Positions 41,241 to 52,754 are shown, counted from the stretch's first letter. The stretch: 64,000 bases of DNA from JAUQQI01 sp040289115 (GCA_040289115.1 PSKS01000004.1:41177-105176); one strand, 5' to 3'. Translations and numbers: made by a program. The notes: generated from the letters alone by a model not told the origin.

Positions 41241-43324
41241 GGCGAGGAGCCTTTCGATTCGGGCCCCAGCTCCTCCAAACTGTACTCCAAATGATACGGC
41301 ACGTCGATGACGATGGTGTTGGGCCGGAAGAAAAGGCGAAGCTTAAGCCGCAGGGCCGTCTGATTGTGCAGGAAGAGCTCCCAGAAATGTTTCGGCACGT
41401 ACTCGGAAAGGACCACCGTTATCGGCCGGCCGGGGTCCAGCTTATCCAGGGCGTCGATGTAGGCCAGAAGGGGTTCAATAAGGGCCCGGTAGGGCGAATG
41501 GATGATCTCCAGGGGGATGCCCAGGCCCAATTGCTCCCAGCGCCGGCGAAGCTGCTCGGCTTCATGGACGTCGTCGGTAACGTGGACGGCCACTACGTCG
41601 GGCGAGAACGACCGGGCAAAGGTTATGGCCCGCAGGGCCTGGCGGTCCAGGCGGGCGATGGGCACCACCACCAGGGGCGGCCGCTCCGGCCGGAGTTCAA
41701 CATCCAGCCGGTCCAAGGTAAGCAGGTCCTCCGCGAACCGGTAGTGGCGGTGGACCGACCACATCAGGCCGATGAGAACCGGGATTAAGACGACCACCAT
41801 CCAGGCGCCCAGGGTAAACTTTGAGATGCCAACAACCACCAGAACGGTGCCCGTTGCCAGGGCCCCCACCCCGTTGACGGCGGCCCGCCAGCCCCAACCC
41901 GGTTCCCGGTCCCGGAGCTGATACCAATGGCGGACCAGCCCAAGCTGACTCAGGGTAAAGGCCAGGAAGACGCCCACCGTATAGAGGGGTATCAGCCCGG
42001 TGACGCTGGCCTGATAGGCAGTCACCAGTAGGCTTGAGACGACGGCCAGGAAGATAATTCCGGTGCTGTAGGCCAGCCGGTCGCCCCGGTACTGGAACTG
42101 GGTGGGCAGGAATCGGTCCCGGGCTAGGATGCTGGCCAGCCGGGGGAAACCATTGAAAGCGGTGTTAGCCGCCAGGATCAGGATCACCGCCGTGGCAAAC
42201 TGCAGGTAATAATAAAAGGGGCTCTCCCCCACCAGCGTCCGGGCAATCTGGCTAAGCACCGTCTCCACCTCGTGGGGATCAGGAACCACCCCTAGGTAGG
42301 CCGAAAAGAGGCCTATCCCCAGGAAGATGGTTATAAAGAGGGTGCCCATGCCGACCAGGACCAGCTGGGCATTGCGGACCTCGGGGGGCTTGAAAATCTG
42401 CACGCTGTTGGATACCGCCTCGATGCCGGTCAAAGCGACGGCACCGGAGGAGAAAGCCCGCAGGATAAGCAGCAGGGTGAGCGACTCGGGGTGGTAGGCT
42501 TCCAGCCACTCGGGCGGGGGCACGTAAACAGGTGTATCCCCCGTCGCCAGCCGCCAGAGGCCGACGCCGAAGAGGCCGAAGAGGCCCAGGACGTAAAGAT
42601 AGGTCGGGATGGCAAAGACGGAGGCGGATTCCCGGGTGCCCCGCAGGTTTATAACGGTGATAAGCCCGATCAGGAATACGGTCAAGCCAACCCGGTATTT
42701 AAAGAGCTCGGGAAAGGCCGAGGTTATGGCCGCAACCCCGGCAGACGTCGAAACCGCCACCGTCAAGATGTAATCTGTCAGCAGGGCCGCCGCAGCAGTA
42801 AGGCCCGCCAGGGTCCCCAGGTTCTCATAGGCGACGTGGTAGCTTCCCCCGCCGGCCGGATAGGCCCGGATCACCTGAAGGTAGCTCAACACGACGATAA
42901 CGACCAGGGCCACAATGGGAATCGAGATGGGCAACGTCAGGGCCAGGGCGGCGACACCGGCGGTGACCAGCACCCGCATGATCTCCTCGGTAGCGTAGGC
43001 CGAGGACGAAATGTTGCCCGAGGCGAGGATGGCCAGCCCCTTGAGCTTGCCCACCCGCTCCGAAAGCTCCAGCTCGCTGGGTATCCGCCGCCCGATCAGG
43101 GCCCGACGGACCGCCTCGAAGAGCTTGCCCAGGGTCGATTTGGGGGCCAGCACCTGCTCAGTGGCGACCAACTCGCCCGGGGCCCGCCGGCGGAACTCGT
43201 GGGCGAATGGGCGCACGATGCGGACGTAGCGGGTGCCCGGCCGCTGGCCCGTTACCAGCTCCCGCTGTTCCAGGTCAGGTGAAGGTATCTTGACGGACTC
43301 CTGCCGACTCCGTTCTTCAGCCAT
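41237..43324 (-). CDS. APC family amino acid/polyamine permease with USP-like tail
   Basis: 695 residues from ATG 43324, which lies 9 bases after a TATAAT, so the mRNA may be nearly leaderless. A cytoplasmic N-terminus of about 110 residues is followed by about 12 membrane helices. The first helix has LAILASGNISSSAYATEEIM and there is AYPAGGGSYHVAYENLG, both APC-superfamily traits. The last 130 residues (RPPLVVVPIARLDRQALRAITFARSF onward) form a universal-stress-protein-like domain, which may bind nucleotides and regulate transport. The substrate is unknown. Confidence 0.9.
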   Translation of the reverse strand: MAEERSRQESVKIPSPDLEQRELVTGQRPGTRYVRIVRPFAHEFRRRAPGELVATEQVLAPKSTLGKLFEAVRRALIGRRIPSELELSERVGKLKGLAILASGNISSSAYATEEIMRVLVTAGVAALALTLPISIPIVALVVIVVLSYLQVIRAYPAGGGSYHVAYENLGTLAGLTAAAALLTDYILTVAVSTSAGVAAITSAFPELFKYRVGLTVFLIGLITVINLRGTRESASVFAIPTYLYVLGLFGLFGVGLWRLATGDTPVYVPPPEWLEAYHPESLTLLLILRAFSSGAVALTGIEAVSNSVQIFKPPEVRNAQLVLVGMGTLFITIFLGIGLFSAYLGVVPDPHEVETVLSQIARTLVGESPFYYYLQFATAVILILAANTAFNGFPRLASILARDRFLPTQFQYRGDRLAYSTGIIFLAVVSSLLVTAYQASVTGLIPLYTVGVFLAFTLSQLGLVRHWYQLRDREPGWGWRAAVNGVGALATGTVLVVVGISKFTLGAWMVVVLIPVLIGLMWSVHRHYRFAEDLLTLDRLDVELRPERPPLVVVPIARLDRQALRAITFARSFSPDVVAVHVTDDVHEAEQLRRRWEQLGLGIPLEIIHSPYRALIEPLLAYIDALDKLDPGRPITVVLSEYVPKHFWELFLHNQTALRLKLRLFFRPNTIVIDVPYHLEYSLEELGPESKGSSP

Positions 43325-43333
43325 CTCGATGTA

Positions 43334-43339
43334 ATTATA
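43334..43339 (-). promoter_or_regulatory. -10 element of the APC permease gene
   Basis: TATAAT on the minus strand lies 9 bases before the permease ATG. Transcription would begin about two or three bases before the start codon, which suggests a leaderless mRNA. The -35 position has no clear match. Confidence 0.5.
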
Positions 43340-43399
43340 ATCTTGCCCTGGCCGGAGGGTGGGCAGGTCTGGCATCATAACTGGTGGAGGGTTTGCGCC

Positions 43400-44599
43400 A
43401 TGCCGGGTCCCCTTGAAGGGTTGCGGGTCCTCGACTTCACCTGGAAGCTGGCCGGCCCCTTTTGCACCATGATTTTGGCCGACTTGGGGGCCGAGGTCAT
43501 CAAAATTGAGCCGGTGGGCATCACCGAGGATGAGCGGGGGGCCGGACCCTATGTTCAGGGCGTAAGCACCTATTTTTTCAGCATTAACCGGGGCAAAAAG
43601 AGCGTAAGTCTTAATTTAAAACATCCAACCGGGGTCGACATCGTCCGGCGGCTGGTGCCCAAGGTCGATATTCTGGTCGAAAACTTCACCCCGGGCACCA
43701 TGGGTCGGTTAGGCCTCGGCTACGCCGAGCTCGAACCCTTAAACCCGGGGCTTATTTACGCCGCCTTGTCCGGCTTCGGCCAGACGGGGCCGTACCGAAA
43801 CCGGCACGCCGTCGACGTCATCATCCAGGGGATATCAGGCCTGATGAGCATTACCGGCGAGCCAGGGCGTCCTCCGGTCCGGGTTGGGGTTTCCCTGGCC
43901 GACCTGACCGGGGGAGTCTTTGCGGCCATTGGGATCCTTGCCGCCCTAGAGGCCCGCCACCGCACCGGCCGGGGTCAGTACGTGGACGTGGGGATGCTGG
44001 ATGCGGTGCTGGCGCTCCTGGAGAACCCCATCGTCCGCTATGCGGCCACGGGGCAGGTTCCGGGGCCTCTGGGCAGCCGCCACCCCCTGATAACCCCCTT
44101 TCAGGCCTTCCCCACTAAGGACGGTTACATCGTTGTGGCCGGGGTTCGGGACTGGCAGCTTTTCTGTGCCAAGCTCGGCCGGTTGGACCTGATGTTTGAC
44201 GAGCGGTTTCAGACCAACGAGTCCCGGACCGAACACCACGCCCAGCTCGAGCCCATCCTCGAGGAAATCTTCCGGCAGAAGACCACGGCCGAGTGGCTTT
44301 CGGAGCTGGAAGAGGAGGTGGCCTTCGTTGCCCCGGTAAACACCATCGACCGGGTGCTAGCCGACCCCCACGTTCAGGCCCGGGGCTCCATTCTGGAGCT
44401 ACCCCTGCCCGGCGGCCGGGAAGGCTCCCTGAAGGTCCCGGCCCCGCCCCCTAGGTTCTCCCGCACGCCCACCCGGGTGGAACGTCCGGCCCCCATCCTT
44501 GGGGAGCACACCCTGGAGGTCCTCACCGGCCTGGCCGGACTCTCCCCCGCCGAAGTCGAGGAGCTTGCGGCCGAGGGGATCGTGGGCCTCGGCCGTTAA
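43400..44599 (+). CDS. CoA-transferase family III (CaiB/BaiF)
   Basis: 399 residues from ATG 43400 behind GGTGGAGGG. Family features are LEGLRVLDFTWKLAGPFCTMILADLGAEVIKIEPV, VENFTPGTMGRLGLGYAEL, the catalytic-type Asp in HAVDVIIQGISGLMSITGE, and EARHRTGRGQYVDVGMLDAVL. It transfers CoA between carboxylic acids. It stands alone upstream of clpB, so the substrate cannot be inferred. Confidence 0.94.
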   Translation: MPGPLEGLRVLDFTWKLAGPFCTMILADLGAEVIKIEPVGITEDERGAGPYVQGVSTYFFSINRGKKSVSLNLKHPTGVDIVRRLVPKVDILVENFTPGTMGRLGLGYAELEPLNPGLIYAALSGFGQTGPYRNRHAVDVIIQGISGLMSITGEPGRPPVRVGVSLADLTGGVFAAIGILAALEARHRTGRGQYVDVGMLDAVLALLENPIVRYAATGQVPGPLGSRHPLITPFQAFPTKDGYIVVAGVRDWQLFCAKLGRLDLMFDERFQTNESRTEHHAQLEPILEEIFRQKTTAEWLSELEEEVAFVAPVNTIDRVLADPHVQARGSILELPLPGGREGSLKVPAPPPRFSRTPTRVERPAPILGEHTLEVLTGLAGLSPAEVEELAAEGIVGLGR

Positions 44600-44618
44600 G
44601 ACGATTTTTAGACACCTC

Positions 44619-44633
44619 TTAGCGGGTTGCTAA
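44619..44633. promoter_or_regulatory. Dyad upstream of clpB, possible operator
   Basis: TTAGC-GGGTT-GCTAA is a perfect 5-base inverted repeat lying 10 bases before the extended -10 of clpB, over the -35 region. Its outer halves resemble the ends of the HrcA target CIRCE (TTAGCACTC-N9-GAGTGCTAA), but the inner bases and the spacer differ. It is not the HspR-binding HAIR sequence either. It could be the operator of a heat-shock regulator not yet assigned. Confidence 0.45.
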
Positions 44634-44642
44634 GAAAACGGG

Positions 44643-44651
44643 TGGTATAGT
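44643..44651 (+). promoter_or_regulatory. Extended -10 promoter of clpB
   Basis: TG-G-TATAGT lies 36 bases before the clpB ATG at 44688. The ribosome site GAGGGG is 3 bases before the start codon. The preceding dyad overlaps the region normally occupied by RNA polymerase upstream of the -10. Confidence 0.6.
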
Positions 44652-44687
44652 TTAATCGAAATTCAACGGATTGGGGCTGAGGGGAAT

Positions 44688-47291
<2,604 letters not shown>

Positions 47292-47321
47292 GCAAAGCCA
47301 GAAACCAGCCGGAGGAGACCG

Positions 47322-48443
47322 ATGGAGTTACAGCGGGACCAGGTTCACCGGATCGCCGCCTTCAGGCCCAGGCAGGGAAATGTGCTCAGCTTGGTCCTGG
47401 ACATCTCGCCGCAAGAGAGCCAGAATCGGACGTACCACGTGGTCCGCAAAAGCCTCTTTGACGAGCTGCGGCGCAAGGTTCCCGAAGAAGGGCGGCGGCT
47501 TCTCGAGGCCGAGGTCGAAAAAATCGATGATTACTTCGAGCGCCACTTCACCCCCCATGGCCTCGGGATTGCCGTTTACTCGTGCATCCCCGAGGACTTC
47601 TGGGAAGTCGTTTTCCTTCACACCCGGCCCCGGGACCAGGCCCACTACGACACGATTCCATACATTCGGCCCCTGGTGGACCTGCTCGACGAGTACGACC
47701 GGTACGCGGTGCTTCTGCTGGATAAGGCCCGGGCCAGACTCTTTTTCATCGAACTGGCAAAAATCGTCGAGGCCGACGAGTTCGCCGACCTTATCGTCAA
47801 AAAGCATAAGCAGGGGGGCTGGTCCTCGGCCGATTTCCAGCGCCACCACGAGACCCACGTCGTCTGGCACGTTAAGCGCACCCTCGAAGAGCTTCGGGAC
47901 TTCGAGGCCCGTCACCCCTTCGACCGGCTGGTGGTGGCCGGCCCGACGGAAGTCCTGAGCACCTTCGTGGACCTTTTGCCCAAAGAGCTTGAATCGAAGC
48001 TTGCGGGCACCTTCACCGCCCAGATCATTGCCCCGCCCGAGGAGATCCTTTACAAGACGCTGGAGCTGGAGCAGGCCCTCGAAAGGGACGAGGAACTCAG
48101 TCTGGTAGAGCAGACCCTGGAACTGGCCGCCAAAGGCGGGCCGGCTGTGGTGGGCCTAGCTGACACGGTCGGGGCGGCCATGCAGAACCGGATAATGCGC
48201 CTGCTCATAACCGAGACCTTCCGACCCGAAGGGTACGAGTGTGCCAACTGCGGCTTCATCGGCACCCGGCCCAACGGGAGCGCCTGTCCCTTGTGCGGCG
48301 GCCCCCTGGTGCACGTAAACGACCTCATTGAAAGCCTCATCCGGGCGATGCTCCGGCAGCAGGCTTGGGTGGAACTGGTTCGGGGCAAGGGGGGCGAAAG
48401 GCTCGACGCCGTGGGCGGAATCGCCGCCCTGCTGAGGTTCTGA
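47322..48443 (+). CDS. baeRF family protein (bacterial archaeo-eukaryotic release factor-like)
   Basis: 373 residues, ATG behind CGGAGGAG. A divergent eRF1-like fold is indicated: the N-terminal VLSLVLDISPQ, a central VNT-like part with YAVLLLDKARARLFFIELAKI, and then KHKQGGWSSADFQRHHETH, which resembles the Gly/Gln loop region of the eRF1/Vms1/baeRF family. A C-terminal eL8-like region follows with a zinc ribbon CANCGFIGTRPNGSACPLCGG (about 307-327). The family is thought to act at the ribosome or on peptidyl-tRNA; its placement right after clpB points to protein quality control (inference). Confidence 0.8.
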   Translation: MELQRDQVHRIAAFRPRQGNVLSLVLDISPQESQNRTYHVVRKSLFDELRRKVPEEGRRLLEAEVEKIDDYFERHFTPHGLGIAVYSCIPEDFWEVVFLHTRPRDQAHYDTIPYIRPLVDLLDEYDRYAVLLLDKARARLFFIELAKIVEADEFADLIVKKHKQGGWSSADFQRHHETHVVWHVKRTLEELRDFEARHPFDRLVVAGPTEVLSTFVDLLPKELESKLAGTFTAQIIAPPEEILYKTLELEQALERDEELSLVEQTLELAAKGGPAVVGLADTVGAAMQNRIMRLLITETFRPEGYECANCGFIGTRPNGSACPLCGGPLVHVNDLIESLIRAMLRQQAWVELVRGKGGERLDAVGGIAALLRF

Positions 48444-48463
48444 ATCCGCGGGCGTGGCCTGTT

Positions 48464-48469
48464 TATAAT
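48464..48469 (+). promoter_or_regulatory. -10 element before the enolase-superfamily gene
   Basis: TATAAT lies 41 bases before the ATG at 48511, in the 67-base gap after the baeRF gene. The -35 region is not consensus. The downstream GGAGGAG ribosome site is 5 bases before the ATG. Confidence 0.5.
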
Positions 48470-48510
48470 TATCCGGTTCGGCTGACCAAACCCCGCATCA
48501 GGAGGAGTAG

Positions 48511-49599
48511 ATGCGCATCACCCGCGTCACGGCCGCCGCTTACCGTGTCCCCACCAGGGCCCCCATAACCGACCAAGTCATCTACCGGGAGGTGGTGCTG
48601 GCCCGGGTTGAGACCGACGCCGGCATCGTCGGTACGGGGATGACGGGCGGGGTCCTGCGGTTCGCAACCCGGGAGTTTATAAACCGGGAGCTGGCCCCCC
48701 TTTTGGTCGGGCGGGACCCCCTGGATACCGAGGGGATCTCGGCCCTCATCCACCGCACCTTTAACCCCCGGGGCAACTCCGGGGTCGTCATCTTCGGCCA
48801 GAGCGCCGTTGACATCGCCCTTTGGGATATCAAAGGCAAGTATTTAAATCAGCCGGTCTGGCGCCTCCTTGGGGGCCACTCAAGGCGGGTCCCCGCCTAC
48901 ATAACCTTCGGCCTCCTGGAGTACGACCGGGAGCAGCTGGTCGAGGCCGCCCGCCACTGGGTATCCCAGGGGCACACCCGCCTCAAGATGGTGGTGGCCA
49001 TCGGCGGGGCCGAGAACGTGGCCGAAGACGCCGAGCGGGTCCGGCTCGTCCGGGAAGCCGTCGGCGACGGGGTCGAGCTGATGGTGGACGCTAACCACCT
49101 TTTTGACTACGCCTCGGCCCTGGAGCTCTGCCGTCGGCTGGAGCCTTTCAACATCCGCTGGTTTGAGGAGCCCGTCTACACCAACGACGTCAACCTGCTC
49201 CGCCGGCTTCGGGCCCACACCACCATTCCCATCGCCGCCGGCCAGCAGGAGCACCGTTGGCGGCACCGGGACCTTATCGCCGGGGGTGCGGTGGACATCG
49301 CCCAACCCAACGTCTGCTACGTTGGCGGCTATACCGAGGGCCGCAAGGTTGCTGACTTGGCCGACAGCTTTAACTTAAAGATCGCCAACGGGGGCGGCTG
49401 GCCCCACCACAACGCCCATCTTTACGCGGCGGTGGCCAACGGCTGGCGGGTGGAGTTCCACGTGCCCATGTGGTATACGGGGGAGATTTTATTTAAAAAT
49501 ACCTTCCGGCCCGAGGCGGGCTGGGTGGAGCTTCCCGACCGGCCTGGCCTTGGCTTCGAGCCCAACGAGGACGCCCTCCGGGAGTACGAGGAAAAATAG
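48511..49599 (+). CDS. Mandelate racemase/muconate lactonizing enzyme family protein
   Basis: A 362-residue enolase-superfamily enzyme. Metal ligands are the Asp in ELMVDANHLFD, the Glu in RWFEEPVYTNDV and the Glu in AAGQQEHRW. A His is available in NGGGWPHHNAH. The usual K-x-K of MLE-type members is partly kept (TRLKMVVAIGG: one lysine). It abstracts a proton next to a carboxylate; acid-sugar dehydration or racemisation is likely. The next two genes code for an amidohydrolase and an aldehyde dehydrogenase, suggesting one catabolic route. Confidence 0.92.
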   Translation: MRITRVTAAAYRVPTRAPITDQVIYREVVLARVETDAGIVGTGMTGGVLRFATREFINRELAPLLVGRDPLDTEGISALIHRTFNPRGNSGVVIFGQSAVDIALWDIKGKYLNQPVWRLLGGHSRRVPAYITFGLLEYDREQLVEAARHWVSQGHTRLKMVVAIGGAENVAEDAERVRLVREAVGDGVELMVDANHLFDYASALELCRRLEPFNIRWFEEPVYTNDVNLLRRLRAHTTIPIAAGQQEHRWRHRDLIAGGAVDIAQPNVCYVGGYTEGRKVADLADSFNLKIANGGGWPHHNAHLYAAVANGWRVEFHVPMWYTGEILFKNTFRPEAGWVELPDRPGLGFEPNEDALREYEEK

Positions 49600-49601
49600 C
49601 C

Positions 49602-51200
49602 GTGCCTGCCTTCGACGTCCTCATCAAAAACGGCACCATCATCGACGGTACTGGCCGGCCCGGGTTCCGGGCCGACGTTGGGGTGCTGGGCGACCGCATC
49701 GCCGCAGTGGGCGACCTGAGGGGCCCAGACGTGACCGCCGCCACCGTTGTCGACGCCGCCGGAAAGGTGGTCTGCCCGGGCTTCATCGACACCCACGTCC
49801 ACTCGGACCTGATGCTCCTGGCCGACCCGGTCCACGAGGCCGCCCTCCGGCAGGGGGTAACCACCGAAATCCTCGGCCAGGACGGCCTCTCTTATGCGCC
49901 CCTCTCGCCCGAAAACCTGCGGGCTTACCGGCGCTACCTGGCCGGCCTCAACGGCAACCCCGACCTGCCCTACACCTGGTCCACCGTGGCCGAGTTCCGG
50001 GCCTGCTTCGACCGGACGGTGGCCGTAAACACCGCCTACCTGGTTCCCCACGGGGCGATCCGGCTGGAGGCAGTGGGCTTCCGGGATGCCCCGCTGGTTG
50101 GGGAGGCCCTTGAGCGGGCCCGGCGGCTCCTGGCCCAAGGCCTGGAGGAGGGGGCGGTGGGGTTCTCCACAGGTTTAAGCTATTACCCGTGCTCCTGGGC
50201 GGATACCGAGGAGCTGGTGGAGCTTTGCGGGGTGGTCGCCCGCTACGACCGGCCCTACGTAGTCCACCTGCGGACGGTCTTCCGGGGCGAGCCCTCCGAC
50301 CCGGTGGCGGAGGCCCTGGAGGTCGGCCGCCGGTCGGGAGTTAAGGTCCATTTCTCCCACTTCCGGACCGGCCCCTCAACCGCCGGGCAGGTGGCGCAGC
50401 TTATGGCCCCCATCGACCGGGCTAAGGCCGAAGGGATCGACTGCACCCTGGAGACCTACCCTTATCCCACCGGCAGCAGCCAGGGGCTGATGTTTCTGCC
50501 CCCCTGGGCCCACGACGGCGGCCCCGACGCCCTGCTGGCCCGGCTTAAGGACCCCGAAATTCGCCGCCGGCTGGCGCGGGAAATTGACTACGCCTACATG
50601 GGTTCGGCCCGGGGTACCCGGGGCTGGCACGAAATCGTCTTCAGCTACCTGCCGAAAAACTCCGACCTGGTGGGCCTCACCTTTGTGGAGGCGGCCGCCC
50701 GGCGGGGGAAGGAGGTCCCGGACCTTCTATGCGACCTTCTGCTGGAGGAGGAGTTCCGGGTGGGCTTCTGGGGCCTACCTCCCGAGTCGGCTGTCTGGGA
50801 GCAGATCGACCGGGACATAATGACCCTGCTGAGCCGCCCGGACTACATGGTGGGAAGCGACGCCATCTGGGTGGGCCAGCAGCCCCACCCCCGGGCCTAC
50901 GGCTGTTTCGCCCGGATTCTCGGCCCCCTCCGCCGCCGATATGGGGTCCCCCTGGAACTACTCATCAACCGGATGACGGCCGTGCCCGCCGCCCGCTTCG
51001 GTCTGCGGGACCGGGGGGTGCTGGCCCCCGGGAAGTTTGCAGATATCGCCGTCTTCGACCCGGAAACCATTACGGATACGTCAACGTACGAAAATCCCCG
51101 GAGTCTGGCCGTAGGGGTGGAGTGGGTACTAGTTAACGGCCGGGTGGCCCTGGCCGGCGGCCGGCCGACGGGGGTGCTAGCCGGCCGCCCCGTCCCGTAG
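49602..51200 (+). CDS. D-aminoacylase-like amidohydrolase
   Basis: 532 residues from GTG 49602, only 2 bases after the previous gene. Start VLIKNGTIIDGTGRPGFRADVGV and metal site PGFIDTHVHSDL are typical of the N-acyl-D-amino-acid deacylase group. His ligands appear in YVVHLRT and VHFSHFR, and the catalytic Asp in GSDAIW. The cysteine that binds metal in known D-aminoacylases (GNCG) is replaced: the segment reads EILGQDGLSYAP. Substrate might be an N-acyl-D-amino acid, a hydantoin-like ring or a lactone. Confidence 0.9.
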   Translation: MPAFDVLIKNGTIIDGTGRPGFRADVGVLGDRIAAVGDLRGPDVTAATVVDAAGKVVCPGFIDTHVHSDLMLLADPVHEAALRQGVTTEILGQDGLSYAPLSPENLRAYRRYLAGLNGNPDLPYTWSTVAEFRACFDRTVAVNTAYLVPHGAIRLEAVGFRDAPLVGEALERARRLLAQGLEEGAVGFSTGLSYYPCSWADTEELVELCGVVARYDRPYVVHLRTVFRGEPSDPVAEALEVGRRSGVKVHFSHFRTGPSTAGQVAQLMAPIDRAKAEGIDCTLETYPYPTGSSQGLMFLPPWAHDGGPDALLARLKDPEIRRRLAREIDYAYMGSARGTRGWHEIVFSYLPKNSDLVGLTFVEAAARRGKEVPDLLCDLLLEEEFRVGFWGLPPESAVWEQIDRDIMTLLSRPDYMVGSDAIWVGQQPHPRAYGCFARILGPLRRRYGVPLELLINRMTAVPAARFGLRDRGVLAPGKFADIAVFDPETITDTSTYENPRSLAVGVEWVLVNGRVALAGGRPTGVLAGRPVP

Positions 51201-51212
51201 GTCTCGGGCCGG

Positions 51213-51221
51213 TGGTAGAAT
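51213..51221 (+). promoter_or_regulatory. Extended -10 promoter of the aldehyde dehydrogenase gene
   Basis: TG-G-TAGAAT lies 33 bases before the ATG at 51255, in the short gap after the amidohydrolase gene. The ribosome site GGAGGAGG is 6 bases before the ATG. Confidence 0.5.
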
Positions 51222-51254
51222 TAGGCGGGACTGGCAGACTGGAGGAGGTTGACA

Positions 51255-52754
51255 ATGACCGGGGTTTATAAAAACTACATTGACGGGCGGTGGGTGGATT
51301 CGGTTACCGAGCGGACCTACCCCAACATCAACCCGGCCACCGGCGAGGTTTTAGGCTACTTTCCCCGCTCCGGGCCCGAAGATGTGCGCCTGGCGGTGGA
51401 GGCCGCCCAGCGGGCCTTTGACTCCTGGCGAAAGGTACCGGCCCCAAGGCGGGCCGAAATCCTCTTCCGGGCGGCCGAGCTTCTGGTTAAGCGCAAAGAG
51501 GAGTTTGCCCGGCAGATGACCATGGAGATGGGCAAGGTCCTTACCGAAGCCCGGGGGGACGTTCAGGAGGCCATCGATATGACCTACTTCATCGCCGGCG
51601 AGGGTCGCCGCCTCCACGGCTACACCACCCCCTCAGAGCTTCCCGACAAGTTCGCCATGTGTGTTCGAATGCCCATCGGGGTTGTGGGGTGTATAACCCC
51701 CTGGAACTTCCCGATGGCCATACCCTCCTGGAAGGTCATCCCGGCCCTGGTCTGTGGCAACACAGTGGTCTTTAAGCCGGCTGAGGATACACCCCTTTCG
51801 GCTTATAACTTCGTTAAAACCCTGGAGGAAGCCGGCCTGCCGCCCGGGGTGCTCAACATGGTGGTGGGGTTTGGCGAGGAAGCCGGGGCGGCCCTGGTGG
51901 AGGTCCCCGGTGTCCGGCTCATCTCCTTTACAGGCTCCACCGAGGTGGGCACCGAAGTCGCCGAAAAGTGCGCTCGCCTAGGCAAGCGGGTCTCCCTGGA
52001 GATGGGCGGCAAAAACGCCATCGTCGTCCTGGACGATGCCGACCTCGACTTGGCCTTGGACGGCATCGTGTGGAGCGCCTTCGGGACTTCCGGCCAGCGG
52101 TGCACGGCGGCCAGCCGGGTCATCGTCCAGCGGGGAATTGCCGAGGAGCTCACCGTCCGGCTGGTAGAGCGGGCCCGAAGGCTTAAGCTGGGCAACGGCC
52201 TTGACCCGGAAACGGAGCTGGGCCCGGTTATCAACGAACAGCAGCTCCGGCGGATCGCCGGGTATATGGAGGTGGCCCGCCAGGAAGGGGCTGAGATCCT
52301 GTGCGGGGGCGAGGTTGCCCGGGAGGGCGAGCTGGCCAAGGGCTTTTTCTTCAAGCCAACGGTTTTAGGTAACTGCCGGCCGGAGATGCGGGTCTGCCAG
52401 GAGGAGATCTTCGGCCCAGTAACTTCGGTCATCGTCGTCGATAGCCTTGAGGAAGCCGCCCGGGTGAACAACGCCGTCCCCTACGGCCTGGTGGCCTCCA
52501 TTTACACCCGAGACGTTAACAAAGCCTTTAAGTTCATCGAAGAGAGCTATACCGGCATCGTTTACGTCAACGCCGGGACCATCGGGGCCGAGGTCCACAC
52601 CCCCTTCGGGGGCACCAAGGCCACCGGAAACGGCCACCGGGAGGCCGGCGAGCAGGTTCTAGACGTCTTTAGCGAGTGGAAGACGATTTACATCGACTAC
52701 TCGGGCCGGCTCCAGCGGGCTCAGATCGACGTGGCGCCCGTGGCCCTGGGCTGA
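51255..52754 (+). CDS. Aldehyde dehydrogenase (NAD(P)+) family protein
   Basis: 499 residues from ATG 51255, 6 bases after GGAGGAGG. An in-frame TTG at 51249 is adjacent to that site and unlikely. Motifs: CITPWNFPMAIPSWKVIPAL, FTGSTEVGTEV, the catalytic Glu in SLEMGGKNAIVV and Cys in FGTSGQRCTAASR. The C-terminus has VYVNAGTIGAEVHTPFGGTKATGNGHREAG, which is like alpha-ketoglutaric semialdehyde or succinate semialdehyde dehydrogenases. It oxidises an aldehyde to the acid. It overlaps the convergent TIM-barrel gene by 34 bases. Confidence 0.94.
   Translation: MTGVYKNYIDGRWVDSVTERTYPNINPATGEVLGYFPRSGPEDVRLAVEAAQRAFDSWRKVPAPRRAEILFRAAELLVKRKEEFARQMTMEMGKVLTEARGDVQEAIDMTYFIAGEGRRLHGYTTPSELPDKFAMCVRMPIGVVGCITPWNFPMAIPSWKVIPALVCGNTVVFKPAEDTPLSAYNFVKTLEEAGLPPGVLNMVVGFGEEAGAALVEVPGVRLISFTGSTEVGTEVAEKCARLGKRVSLEMGGKNAIVVLDDADLDLALDGIVWSAFGTSGQRCTAASRVIVQRGIAEELTVRLVERARRLKLGNGLDPETELGPVINEQQLRRIAGYMEVARQEGAEILCGGEVAREGELAKGFFFKPTVLGNCRPEMRVCQEEIFGPVTSVIVVDSLEEAARVNNAVPYGLVASIYTRDVNKAFKFIEESYTGIVYVNAGTIGAEVHTPFGGTKATGNGHREAGEQVLDVFSEWKTIYIDYSGRLQRAQIDVAPVALG

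Noticed and set aside
44619..44633. CIRCE element before clpB
   Set aside because: The arms are only 5 bases and the spacer 5 bases; a true CIRCE has 9-base arms and a 9-base spacer.
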